Part shown: positions 24,995-34,049 of the stretch, piece after piece
Numbering within the stretch: position 1 is the stretch's first letter
Layout of the letters: every line of letters begins with the position of its first letter
Source: Ferroplasma sp.
Lineage (GTDB): Archaea > Thermoplasmatota > Thermoplasmata > Thermoplasmatales > Thermoplasmataceae
Reading direction: 5' to 3'
Assembly (NCBI RefSeq): GCF_031200575.1
Contig: NZ_CP133597.1
Span: forward strand, 682,001-746,000
Length of the DNA stretch: 64,000 nucleotides
The notes under the pieces: generated by a model
Databases searched by the model: none
What the model was told of the DNA's origin: nothing
Seen by the model: the letters and a program-made list of their open reading frames with translations, nothing else
Translations under genes and position numbers: made by a program

Positions 24995-26833
24995 ATGGGT
25001 TCATACAGAGGTTTACATAATATAAAAAATACATACAGTTCAGATTACCTAAAAATAAAAGATCACGGATTTATCGTCAATAACAGAACCGCTGCCCTGG
25101 TGGGATTGGATGGCACCATAGACTGGGCATGTTTTCCAGATTTTAACTCAAACCCAGTTTTTGACTCTATTCTGGATGCACATAAGGGCGGGTACCTTAA
25201 AACAAAGCCGATCTCTGCATGCAACGTGAATCAGTATTATGAGGAATTTACCAATATACTTATTACTGAATTCATAAATTCCAATAAAGTAGTTCTAAGG
25301 CTTACAGATTTTCTCCCGGTTTCAGTATACAGTACCATAAATTTCCCGGAAATACATAGATTCATTGAAGCTCCAAATTCTGATATTGATATTGCTGTAG
25401 ATTTAAAGCCAGATTTTAACTTCGGCGTAGATCACATAAAAATACATGAGAATAGATATGGATACCTTTTTTCATCAAAGGGTAAAACGTTGGGAATTTC
25501 CACAAATTTGAAACTTATAAAAGGAAAGAGCAACGTTTATAATAATTTAACCCTGAAGAAAGGGACATACCAGTGGATGGTAATATTGAGCGGTGTCAGG
25601 CAAATAGGCAACGTTGAACAGTACAGTTCATATGACAGACTTGAGGAAAGCCGGAATTACTGGAGGTCATGGACAGGTAAAATAAATTACAGCGGGCTTT
25701 ATTACGACTATGTACTGAGATCAGCACTTACGCTAAAAGGTCTTTTCTATGAGCCAACAGGGATGATGGTCGCGGCCCCCACTACCAGCTTGCCTGAAAT
25801 AATCGGCGGTGAGCGGAACTGGGATTACCGTTATACGTGGATACGTGATACGGCATATGTAATAGAATCCCTATCTCTTATCGGTCTGAAAGATGAGGCT
25901 TCAAAATTTCTTTACGACTTAATGGCAATTGTCCAGAAAGATTCACGGGTTAGGACCATATATCAGATTAATTCCATGGATGATACCAATGAAATGGAAA
26001 TAAATTTTTCAGGATATATGGATTCACGCCCTGTAAGAATAGGAAATAAAGCCTCAGATCAGCTACAGATAGACCAGTATGGCTCAATTGTAGATGCAGT
26101 GTTCCGGTTTTATGAGGCAGGTGGCCTGGTTACAACGTATCTGTGGGATTTTATTATAGAAATACTGGGCACTTTAAAGAATATGTGGCACCTTCCAGAT
26201 TCCAGCATATGGGAATTCAGATCAGAACCGAAACATTACCTCTATTCTAAATTTATTTCATGGACAGCATTCCACAGGGCCATTCTCATGGGAAAGTCAC
26301 TTGGTTACAGTGCTCCCTACCGTGAATGGATGAGAGTCAGAAGGGAAATCAGGTCTGAGATCATGGAGAAGGGATATAATCCGGATGTAAATGCATTCAC
26401 ACAGTATTACGGCAGTGATGAGGTAGATGGGTCAATTTTAAGAATGCCCCTGACCGGATTTATAAAAGCCACCGACCCGAAATTCATCTCAACCATGGAA
26501 AAAGTTGAGAAAGAACTAAGGAATGAGGATGGCATTTTTATCAGGTACAAAAATGATGATGGTTTGAAGGGAAAGGACAATGGATTTCTTTTGCTTTCCT
26601 TCTGGTACATCGAGGATTTAATCCTTATGGGCCGTTTAAAGGATGCAAAGCAAACTTTTGAAAATTTACTATCATACTCCAACCATCTTATGCTGTTTTC
26701 AGAAGAATTAAATTTCACCGATAGCAGTGAAATGCTGGGAAACTTTCCGCAGGCAATTACACACCTTGGCGTTATAAGAGCCGCTGTTAAATTGAACAGG
26801 GCTATGAGGAAAAAAGGGGTCAAAATTCAATAA
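24995..26833 (+). CDS. Glycoside hydrolase family 15 protein, probable trehalase
   Basis: 612-aa soluble GH15 enzyme: an N-terminal beta-sandwich (1-230; LVGLDGTIDWACFPDF is the family's opening motif) followed by the (alpha/alpha)6 barrel. Catalytic regions are GGERNWDYRYTWIRD at about 270-284 and the late FSEELNFTDSSEMLGNFPQA, which contain the conserved acid/base Glu residues. GH15 includes glucoamylases, but Thermoplasma homologues have been characterised as trehalases, and this gene is followed by otsA and otsB, so trehalose hydrolysis is favoured. No signal peptide is seen, so it is cytoplasmic. A separate TATA-like box precedes otsA, so synthesis and breakdown may be controlled separately. 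Confidence 0.85.
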   Translation: MGSYRGLHNIKNTYSSDYLKIKDHGFIVNNRTAALVGLDGTIDWACFPDFNSNPVFDSILDAHKGGYLKTKPISACNVNQYYEEFTNILITEFINSNKVVLRLTDFLPVSVYSTINFPEIHRFIEAPNSDIDIAVDLKPDFNFGVDHIKIHENRYGYLFSSKGKTLGISTNLKLIKGKSNVYNNLTLKKGTYQWMVILSGVRQIGNVEQYSSYDRLEESRNYWRSWTGKINYSGLYYDYVLRSALTLKGLFYEPTGMMVAAPTTSLPEIIGGERNWDYRYTWIRDTAYVIESLSLIGLKDEASKFLYDLMAIVQKDSRVRTIYQINSMDDTNEMEINFSGYMDSRPVRIGNKASDQLQIDQYGSIVDAVFRFYEAGGLVTTYLWDFIIEILGTLKNMWHLPDSSIWEFRSEPKHYLYSKFISWTAFHRAILMGKSLGYSAPYREWMRVRREIRSEIMEKGYNPDVNAFTQYYGSDEVDGSILRMPLTGFIKATDPKFISTMEKVEKELRNEDGIFIRYKNDDGLKGKDNGFLLLSFWYIEDLILMGRLKDAKQTFENLLSYSNHLMLFSEELNFTDSSEMLGNFPQAITHLGVIRAAVKLNRAMRKKGVKIQ

Positions 26834-26839
26834 ATAAGC

Positions 26840-26850
26840 TTTTTAAATAT
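26840..26850 (+). promoter_or_regulatory. TATA-like box of otsA-otsB
   Basis: CTTTTTAAATA-type box, centred about 22 nt upstream of the ATG at 26867. Confidence 0.4.
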
Positions 26851-26866
26851 CAGGTATTATATTTTC

Positions 26867-28198
26867 ATGGATCGGCTTCTTATTGTTACCAGCAGGGCAC
26901 CATTTTCATACCGGTCCCAGGGAGGGAAAGATATCAGGGTACCAAACGTGGGAGGTGTAGCAACTGCAATGGATAGTGTTCTTAAAAAGTATGGCGGAAC
27001 CTGGATCTGCTGGGGTGATAGTAAAAATGACCTGGAACATAAGGAGGAGGATGTAGGGAGGTATACCATCAGGCGTATATACCTGACCGCCAGGGAGAAA
27101 CTAGGATTTTACAACAGCTATTCAAACAGGGTATTATGGCCACTTTTTCATTATTTCAGGAATAATATACAGATGGATGACACCGGTTTCAAATATTATT
27201 ATATTGCTAATGAAAAATTTGCAAGGGCCATTATGGAAAAAGTTGATGGTAAAACAACCATCTGGGTCCACGATTACCAGCTAATGATGGTACCGTCAAT
27301 ACTTCGCAATATGGGAGTAAATAATAATATCATTTTTTCCTGGCATATCCCCTGGGTATCGCCAGAGTTTTTCAGCATTATCCCTGAGGGCAAATTCCTG
27401 GCAAGGAGTGTGTCAAAGGCAAATATGGTAACATTTCATACCCGTCTTTATGAAAAAAATTTCCGCAATACACTGAAATATAGTAATATTAAGCTTGTAA
27501 GCCATCTAAGGACGCTTTCTGTACCACTGGGCATAGATACAAAAATTTACACCCCGCTGACAGGAAAACACGGATTGCACCATACTAAAAGGGTCCCCAT
27601 CATATTTTCAATAGACAGGATGGATTACACCAAAGGTCTCATTCAGAGGGTCAGGGCCATAGACAAGGTATTAAGCTACAGAAATGATCTCTCGGGGAAA
27701 TTTGTATATCTGATGAACGTAACTCCCAGCAGGGCCGGCATTCCGGAATATGATGATATCAAAAATCACCTGGAGATGGAGATTGGAAGGGTTAACGGTC
27801 TTTACAGCACGGCCACATGGATACCCATAGTATATATGTACCGCAAGATACCCTTCAAATCGCTTTTAAATCTTTATTCAAGTGCTGATATTGCACTTAT
27901 TACCCCTCTTGTTGATGGGCTTAATCTTGTGAGCAAGGAGTTTGTGGCAACAACAAGAAAGGGGATACTTATACTCTCAAAGTTCGCCGGTGCTGCAGAT
28001 GGGTTAAAGGGGGCATTAATCGTGAATCCCAATAATATAAATGAGCTGGCTAATTCTATAGTACGTGCCCTTGAGATGGGCAGTGATGAGCGTAGATTGA
28101 GGCTTGAAAAGATGAAGAAACATATACTTTCCAGAAATAGCAACTGGTGGTACAGAAGAATTATAAATGCTGCTGATAGTAATTATGGTAATGAATGA
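26867..28198 (+). CDS. otsA: Trehalose-6-phosphate synthase (GT20)
   Basis: Transfers glucose from a nucleotide sugar to glucose-6-phosphate to make trehalose-6-phosphate. The 443-aa protein has the GT20/GT-B features WVHDYQLMMVPSIL (about 128-141), SWHIPWVSPEFF (about 156-167, the usual 'f.H.PfPs.E.f'), SIDRMDYTKGLIQR (about 247-260) and the C-terminal nucleotide-sugar site DGLNLVSKEFVA (about 348-359). Substitution of Trp for Phe in HIPWVSP is a mild variation. It overlaps otsB by 8 nt (ATGAATGA), so synthase and phosphatase are made together. Confidence 0.93.
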   Translation: MDRLLIVTSRAPFSYRSQGGKDIRVPNVGGVATAMDSVLKKYGGTWICWGDSKNDLEHKEEDVGRYTIRRIYLTAREKLGFYNSYSNRVLWPLFHYFRNNIQMDDTGFKYYYIANEKFARAIMEKVDGKTTIWVHDYQLMMVPSILRNMGVNNNIIFSWHIPWVSPEFFSIIPEGKFLARSVSKANMVTFHTRLYEKNFRNTLKYSNIKLVSHLRTLSVPLGIDTKIYTPLTGKHGLHHTKRVPIIFSIDRMDYTKGLIQRVRAIDKVLSYRNDLSGKFVYLMNVTPSRAGIPEYDDIKNHLEMEIGRVNGLYSTATWIPIVYMYRKIPFKSLLNLYSSADIALITPLVDGLNLVSKEFVATTRKGILILSKFAGAADGLKGALIVNPNNINELANSIVRALEMGSDERRLRLEKMKKHILSRNSNWWYRRIINAADSNYGNE

Positions 28199-28913
28199 AA
28201 ATAAACTCTTTGAAATTGCCAGGGACATGAAATACATTGTTCCACAGATTTTCCTGGATTATGATGGGACACTTGTTCCCATAGTAAAGGATCCAGAGCT
28301 TAACCAGGCCGATGGAGAGTTGATGAACCTGCTCTCGTCATTTGCTCGTGTATACGAAACTTATATAGTCACTGGAAGGGATTTAAAGGAAATAAGTAAT
28401 TTTATCGGTGAATATAATATAATCGGGCTTCATGGCGCCATATTCCATATAAATGGAGAAACACTTGCCCTCCCGGGTTTTCAAAAATATGAAGAGATCT
28501 CAATGAAGATTTATAGGGAAAGTTATAACATGGTGGATAAATTTCAGGGACTCAGAATCTACAGAAAATCTGGCGGTGTGTTATTCCACACCGGGAATAT
28601 TACAGACAAATGCACCATAAAATCACTAAAAGAAGCAGTCAAATCAATTGCCCTGCGATATAATATGGAGCTGTACACCGGCATAGACATCATAGAATTG
28701 AGAATACCCGGCGTCAATAAGGGCAGTGCAATTAAAATGGTAAGAAATGTAGACAGGCAGGCAATCATTATAGGTGATGATGCCACGGATGAGGATGCCT
28801 TCAAATTGAATCCAGATGCTATAACAGTGAAGGTGGGGCATCAGAGTACAGTTGCCAGATACAGTATATGCTATTCCTCGGTAAGACCATTTTTGCGGGC
28901 ACTTCTCAAATAA
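28191..28913 (+). CDS. otsB: Trehalose-6-phosphate phosphatase (HAD family)
   Basis: Dephosphorylates trehalose-6-phosphate to trehalose. The 240-aa HAD-IIB protein has motif I FLDYDGTLVPI (Asp nucleophile and +2 Asp), motif II TYIVTGRD, a conserved Lys region (GVNKGSAIKMV) and motif IV GDDATDEDAF. The ATG at 28191 is chosen because it overlaps the otsA stop in the usual coupled form; in-frame ATGs at 28185 and 28167 are also possible. Together with OtsA it supplies trehalose, a plausible osmo- and thermoprotectant in an acidophile. Confidence 0.92.
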   Translation: MNENKLFEIARDMKYIVPQIFLDYDGTLVPIVKDPELNQADGELMNLLSSFARVYETYIVTGRDLKEISNFIGEYNIIGLHGAIFHINGETLALPGFQKYEEISMKIYRESYNMVDKFQGLRIYRKSGGVLFHTGNITDKCTIKSLKEAVKSIALRYNMELYTGIDIIELRIPGVNKGSAIKMVRNVDRQAIIIGDDATDEDAFKLNPDAITVKVGHQSTVARYSICYSSVRPFLRALLK

Positions 28914-28934
28914 TTCACCTGGCCCCCGAACGCT

Positions 28935-29738
28935 TTATCTCACAAAATTAAGAAAATCTATATCCTCCAATCCTGTAAACTTGATTTTGTACATTTTTCT
29001 GATCCTGGATGAGTCCATGGAGTAATTCAGGTCACCACCGTTTTTAACCCCTTTAAATGGGCATTCATCATCATGTATGGAATTGTAAAGATGTTTCCCG
29101 AACTGGTACAATGTTATTGCATCATCACCGGCCACATTAATGATATCCCTGTCAATATTATCCATGGATCTCTCTACTATCATGGATAGGTCAGAGTTCA
29201 GTACTGGATTTAATATTACCTGGTTATCAAGTTTCAACGGGATATTTCCCCGTATGGCAGTAAGTATGTCTGTATATATGTTATATGTGCATTTTCCGTA
29301 CACCATGCCACTTCTTATAATGATATAATGTTCATTATCTTTTACAAGTTTTTCTGATTTCAGCATTATTTTTCCAAATTCTGTTTCCGGAACTGTAATT
29401 GATTTCTCTGTTTTCGGTTCGGGCGACGAAGCGTACACCATCTGGGTTGAGATCAGTATCTTCTTTCCATTACTGAACCTGGAATTTATAATTTCCTGAA
29501 TCCTGTCCAACATATTCATATAAACCCTGTTAGGTGAATAAAATGGTACATTGAAGTTATTTATTATATAATCAAAATTGTCGGGGAGTGCCATAATTGA
29601 TTCTAAATAATTTTCAAATCCCTCTCTGGGAAAAAGCAGGTGGATTTTATATATATCGCTAAAGTCCTTTGCAAATCTAAAACCGAAACTCTCATCTCCG
29701 TCCAGAAGAAGAATATTCTTCATATTCAGAAATTCCAT
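28935..29738 (-). CDS. RmlD-like extended SDR protein with altered active site
   Basis: 267-aa Rossmann-fold protein similar in layout to dTDP-4-dehydrorhamnose reductase/NAD-dependent epimerases: N-terminal strand NILLLDGDESFGFRFAKDF, KILISTQMVYAS near residue 93, IIIRSGMVYG near 138 and a substrate-domain end. Two things look degenerate. The glycine motif is GDESFGF, and the catalytic YxxxK position reads EFGKIMLKSEKL, with Phe replacing Tyr and Met in the Lys position. It may be a non-catalytic, regulatory member (as MAT2B is in animals) or use different chemistry. A Met at 29723 is an alternative start. Confidence 0.6.
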   Translation of the reverse strand: MEFLNMKNILLLDGDESFGFRFAKDFSDIYKIHLLFPREGFENYLESIMALPDNFDYIINNFNVPFYSPNRVYMNMLDRIQEIINSRFSNGKKILISTQMVYASSPEPKTEKSITVPETEFGKIMLKSEKLVKDNEHYIIIRSGMVYGKCTYNIYTDILTAIRGNIPLKLDNQVILNPVLNSDLSMIVERSMDNIDRDIINVAGDDAITLYQFGKHLYNSIHDDECPFKGVKNGGDLNYSMDSSRIRKMYKIKFTGLEDIDFLNFVR

Positions 29739-29844
29739 TCATACATATAAGCATATATATAATTTATTGATAAACATTTTATTAAAATATAATTTTCAGA
29801 TAAATATTTATATATTATTCTGTAATATCCTTAAACAGGTATTC

Positions 29845-31050
29845 ATGGAAAAGAAAAATATTAGTTTCATTTATATGGCAATTACAGTAATAATAATGAC
29901 ATTTTCGATGAGGGCAACAAACAATATGATAATCACCACTGTGCCACTTCTTGCAAAAATCGATCTTGGTTTTTCAAGATTTCTTGTGGGAATAATATCT
30001 GCAGTAATATATCTGTTTACCTTCACCGTAACATTTTACATAAACCCCAGGCTCAACTCTACAATCAGGAGAAAACTGTTCATAGGTGCCAATGTGGCAA
30101 TCCTGGTGGCGCTGGTTGGTTATTATTTTGCTGATGGCATAACTGTATGGATAATTTCGGCACTGGCGGGACTTGCCTACGGTATTATGATGCCGAACCT
30201 CATAACCTCTTCATCGCTTCTGAAAGATCAGAGAGATCGTGAAAGATTAATCTCGCTTTATTCAGTTGGGCTAAGTCTCAGCCTTATTTTAGGCCCAACC
30301 ATAGAGGATTATATACTCACTTTTGTAAGCTACAGGGACGTCTTCCTGTTCTTTATACCTGTTGTTGTTGCAGGCCTGATAGTCTCTACAATGATAAAAT
30401 TCCCAAATACAAAGAATGAAACAAGGGCAAACGTCATGAAAAATGATGGACTCAGGGCAAGTATTCTCACTATAACAACATATAACGTCCCATTTGCTGC
30501 GTTGAGCATCTTTCTGACACTTTATGCAATATCCAAATTCCATGTTTCAGGGGCAGTTGCTTATTCTCCATATATCTATTTCTTTTCCGTCTCATTCCTT
30601 ACCAGAATTGCGCTTACCGTGCACCCCTTAAAACATATAAAGATACCTCTTATTATTTCCATAATAATTACAGGGTTTGCCCTTACAATGTTTCCATTTC
30701 TTTCAACATTTACAGATTTTCTGCTTCTAATGATGCTGCTTGGTATTCCACATGGGTCAATATTTCCCATGTCCACTATTATGATTGCAAGAGGAACAAC
30801 TGTAGAACAGAGAAGCGCAGCGAATTCATACTTTATGGCATATAATAATATCCTTTTTATGATAATTCCACTGGTATTCGGCTATATAGTTGGATTCATA
30901 GGATATGACTATTCATTCTTCATACTCATAATACCTGTTATCGCATCGGCCATATATCTTTTCAAAATATATGGAAATAATTCTACAATATTCATTTCTA
31001 ATCTTAAGCATCAACAGAAGGTATCGGTGGAGGACAGGCAGAAAGCATAA
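29845..31050 (+). CDS. MFS transporter
   Basis: 401-aa major facilitator permease with about 12 hydrophobic segments. Helix 1 runs FIYMAITVIIMTFSMRATNN, and the loop after helix 2 (YINPRLNSTIRRKLF) is a loose motif A. The ATG at 29845 is chosen since residues before it are not membrane- or protein-like and a TATA-like ATTTATATATTA (about 29804-29815) lies some 35-30 nt upstream. Substrate unknown. It is divergent from the RmlD-like gene and precedes the proton ATPase on the same strand. Confidence 0.75.
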   Translation: MEKKNISFIYMAITVIIMTFSMRATNNMIITTVPLLAKIDLGFSRFLVGIISAVIYLFTFTVTFYINPRLNSTIRRKLFIGANVAILVALVGYYFADGITVWIISALAGLAYGIMMPNLITSSSLLKDQRDRERLISLYSVGLSLSLILGPTIEDYILTFVSYRDVFLFFIPVVVAGLIVSTMIKFPNTKNETRANVMKNDGLRASILTITTYNVPFAALSIFLTLYAISKFHVSGAVAYSPYIYFFSVSFLTRIALTVHPLKHIKIPLIISIIITGFALTMFPFLSTFTDFLLLMMLLGIPHGSIFPMSTIMIARGTTVEQRSAANSYFMAYNNILFMIIPLVFGYIVGFIGYDYSFFILIIPVIASAIYLFKIYGNNSTIFISNLKHQQKVSVEDRQKA

Positions 31051-31132
31051 TTTAAATAGCCAGGGATTTTACTGAAAATTATTATAATTTTAAATAAATT
31101 TATATTTTATATGAACATTAATTAATGATTTT

Positions 31133-33487
31133 ATGAATGAACCTGATAGCAGCACCCTTGAATCAGCATTTAAGCAGTTAAACACATCACCGGATGGGCT
31201 CACCACCCAAGAGGCAGAAAACAGGATAAAGAAATATGGGTACAATGAGGTTGCCGAAAAAAAACAGAGTAATATCCTGAAATTCCTGAAAAAATTCTGG
31301 GCTCCAATTCCATGGATGCTGGAAGTTACAATTATAATAACATTTTTCCTTCACAAATATGATGATACGCTTATAATACTGTTCCTGGTCATATTCAACG
31401 GAGTTATATCATATACACAGGAGTCAAAGGCCGATAATGCTGTTGAGTTGCTGAAGAAAAAACTCTCAGTCCAGGCAAGGGTTTTGCGTGATAAAAAATG
31501 GGTGGCCATGCCTGCAAGGCTTCTTGTTCCGGGGGATGTTGTCCATCTCAGGCTGGGCGATGTTATACCGGCTGATATAAAAATCATGGATAATGAGCTG
31601 GAAATCGACCAGTCTGCATTGACAGGGGAATCTCTTTCAGTTACAAGGAAGAAAGATGGGACAGTCTATTCCAGTTCCATAGTTAAACGGGGTGAGGCCA
31701 ATGGCCTGGTTATATCAACCGGTGCAAAAACCTACTTCGGAAAAACCACGGAACTTGTTGAAACCGCAAAAATAAAATCACATATAGAAGAACTTATAAT
31801 GAGCATAGTAAAGGACCTGATAACCATAGATGTGATACTTGTTATTGCACTGATATTCTATTCCATATATGCTGGCGTAAGCCTCACAGATGTTATACCC
31901 TTTGCCCTTGTAGTACTTATAGCATCAATTCCTGTTGCACTTCCTGCTACATTCACAATTGCCATGGCACTTGGCGCACTGCATATGTCCAGGCGTGGTG
32001 AAATAGTCACAAGGCTTTCTGCCATAGAGGATGCTGCATCCATGGACACGCTGTGCATGGATAAGACGGGAACAATAACAGAGGACAAGCTGACTCTCCG
32101 TGAACCGAAGGTTTACTCAGGAGACAAGGCAGGACTCATACTCTACGCATCATATGCGTCGGAGAGGGAGAGCGAGGACCCTATAGACAATGCTATTCTG
32201 GATTATGCCGAAACAACCTCTATAAAGCCCGATTATTCCATTAGAACGAAATTCGTACCATTTGACCCTGCTATTAAGAGAACAGAAGCTGTAATACAGG
32301 AAAATGGGGTCCTGACAAGAATAATTAAGGGTGCGCCCCAGGTGGTAGCAGGGCTTTCAGAGAATGTCCCGGATTCTTATACTGACGACGTGAAATATTT
32401 TTCGTCACAGGGTTTCAGGATTATTGCCATTGCGGCTGGAACTGATAAGCTTGAAATAAAAGGGATAATACCATTATACGATCCACCCAGGAAGGATTCA
32501 AAAATGCTTATTTCCGAACTCAAGGAAATAAATGTGTCACCGGTAATGATAACCGGGGATAACAGGCTTATTGCAGAGGAGGTTGCGGGTGAAATCGGGC
32601 TTGACAGGAAATTATGCGATGCTACCAGTGCAAGGAATAATGCGGTTTCATCATCAGACTGCTCTGTGTTTGCCGAGGTATTTCCTGAGGATAAATATTA
32701 TATTGTTAAGGCACTGCAGAAGACCGGCCACATCGTTGGAATGACAGGAGATGGTGTAAACGATTCCCCCGCCCTGAAGCAGGCAGAATTCGGTGTTGCT
32801 GTCTCATCAGCTACCGATGTGGCGAAAGCCTCAGCGAGCGTTGTTTTAACCCATCCCGGCCTTACAGATATAGTTGATGGAATAAAATCAGGGAGGAGAA
32901 TTTACCAGAGAATGCTGACGTACACCCTGAATAAAATTATGAAGACAATTCAGGTTGCATTCTTTCTCACTCTATCATTCTTTGTTGTGCGATTCTTTGT
33001 TACAACCCCCTTTGATGTCATACTTTTGATATTTGCAAATGATTTTGTGACCATGTCGATTGCAACTGATAATGTAGGTTATTCACTAAAGCCAGAACAA
33101 TGGAAAGTTAGGTCTCTTATCTCTTCATCCGTTATACTCTCATCAATGCTTGTTATAGAGGGATTCATATTCCTTTATATTGGGATGTACTCACATCTGG
33201 GAATAAATCAGCTGCATACATTTATCTTCGATATGCTTGTCTTTTCCGGGCAGTTCACCGTGTATATGGTAAGGGAAAGAAAGCGGTTCTTTAGTTCCAG
33301 GCCATCCAATATTTTACTGATCTCCAGCATTCTGGATATACTTGTAATTTCATTGCTATCATACTACGGAATACTTGTCACTGCCATTCCAGCAGAATTT
33401 ATTGTTATAAGTATAGCAGTGACCTTTATCTGGATGGTATTCATGGATTCCATCAAGAATATAGTTTTCAGGCATTATAAAATATAA
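31133..33487 (+). CDS. P3A-type plasma-membrane proton-efflux ATPase
   Basis: 784-aa P-type ATPase that should expel protons at the expense of ATP, useful to an organism holding near-neutral cytoplasm in strong acid. Motifs: TGES (164-167), phosphorylated D310 in DKTGTITED, nucleotide-binding KGAP (399-402) and hinge MTGDGVNDSPA (537-547), plus ten predicted membrane segments. The M4 segment ASIPVALPATF and M5 region LNKIMKTIQVAFFL match H+ pumps rather than metal or calcium pumps. There is no long C-terminal autoinhibitory tail like that of plant and fungal enzymes. A TATA-like stretch lies near 31098-31110. Confidence 0.92.
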   Translation: MNEPDSSTLESAFKQLNTSPDGLTTQEAENRIKKYGYNEVAEKKQSNILKFLKKFWAPIPWMLEVTIIITFFLHKYDDTLIILFLVIFNGVISYTQESKADNAVELLKKKLSVQARVLRDKKWVAMPARLLVPGDVVHLRLGDVIPADIKIMDNELEIDQSALTGESLSVTRKKDGTVYSSSIVKRGEANGLVISTGAKTYFGKTTELVETAKIKSHIEELIMSIVKDLITIDVILVIALIFYSIYAGVSLTDVIPFALVVLIASIPVALPATFTIAMALGALHMSRRGEIVTRLSAIEDAASMDTLCMDKTGTITEDKLTLREPKVYSGDKAGLILYASYASERESEDPIDNAILDYAETTSIKPDYSIRTKFVPFDPAIKRTEAVIQENGVLTRIIKGAPQVVAGLSENVPDSYTDDVKYFSSQGFRIIAIAAGTDKLEIKGIIPLYDPPRKDSKMLISELKEINVSPVMITGDNRLIAEEVAGEIGLDRKLCDATSARNNAVSSSDCSVFAEVFPEDKYYIVKALQKTGHIVGMTGDGVNDSPALKQAEFGVAVSSATDVAKASASVVLTHPGLTDIVDGIKSGRRIYQRMLTYTLNKIMKTIQVAFFLTLSFFVVRFFVTTPFDVILLIFANDFVTMSIATDNVGYSLKPEQWKVRSLISSSVILSSMLVIEGFIFLYIGMYSHLGINQLHTFIFDMLVFSGQFTVYMVRERKRFFSSRPSNILLISSILDILVISLLSYYGILVTAIPAEFIVISIAVTFIWMVFMDSIKNIVFRHYKI

Positions 33488-33490
33488 TTA

Positions 33491-33997
33491 TTAAATTTGT
33501 TTAATTTCAGTTTGAATGGGATTTCTAATTGCATACAGTGCCGGACAGGCCCTTTCTGAAAGTTTGAGTACCTCTTTTATGTCCATATCTGCCTCCACAT
33601 CTATATTTAAGGCCTTGATTATGGGAAAATCTAAGTCCTCCACAACAGGCCCTATATCGTAATAAAGATGTCCGGTGAACTTTAATTTACCCAGTTTTAT
33701 ACCTTTTTTTGCAGCCTGTATTGCGACAGTTGAGGCATAACATGACATTACACCCATCATAAGATAGTTAAGTGGAGTTGGTTGTATTCCCATTCCTCCG
33801 AGAACCCCCGGTTCATCTGCTCCCATGGTAAATGTTGCAATTTCAGATTTTAGTTCTGCTGTAAACATTGGGCTCCCATCAAAATGGAACTCACCGGCTA
33901 TATGTTTTTCTGCAGTAAAATGCCCACCATTTTTTCTTATTTTTTCATCTGTGTTCTTCAGCCGATCCATATCGATATTATTGATTCTTTCAGTCAT
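33491..33997 (-). CDS. OsmC-family peroxiredoxin-like protein
   Basis: 168-aa protein of the OsmC/Ohr family, thiol peroxidases that reduce organic hydroperoxides. The paired redox cysteines are present: C86 in MSCYAST, on the long central helix preceded by PTPLNYLMMGV, and C151 in ERACPALY. The overall length and the 'G....P.......G...C' layout fit OsmC more than Ohr. It converges on the proton ATPase, ending 3 nt beyond its stop. A role in oxidative stress in an iron-oxidising habitat is inference. Confidence 0.88.
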   Translation of the reverse strand: MTERINNIDMDRLKNTDEKIRKNGGHFTAEKHIAGEFHFDGSPMFTAELKSEIATFTMGADEPGVLGGMGIQPTPLNYLMMGVMSCYASTVAIQAAKKGIKLGKLKFTGHLYYDIGPVVEDLDFPIIKALNIDVEADMDIKEVLKLSERACPALYAIRNPIQTEIKQI

Positions 33998-34049
33998 AAA
34001 AATACATATGAATTTATAATTTAAGTTTTTCTATAAAATAAATTCAATA

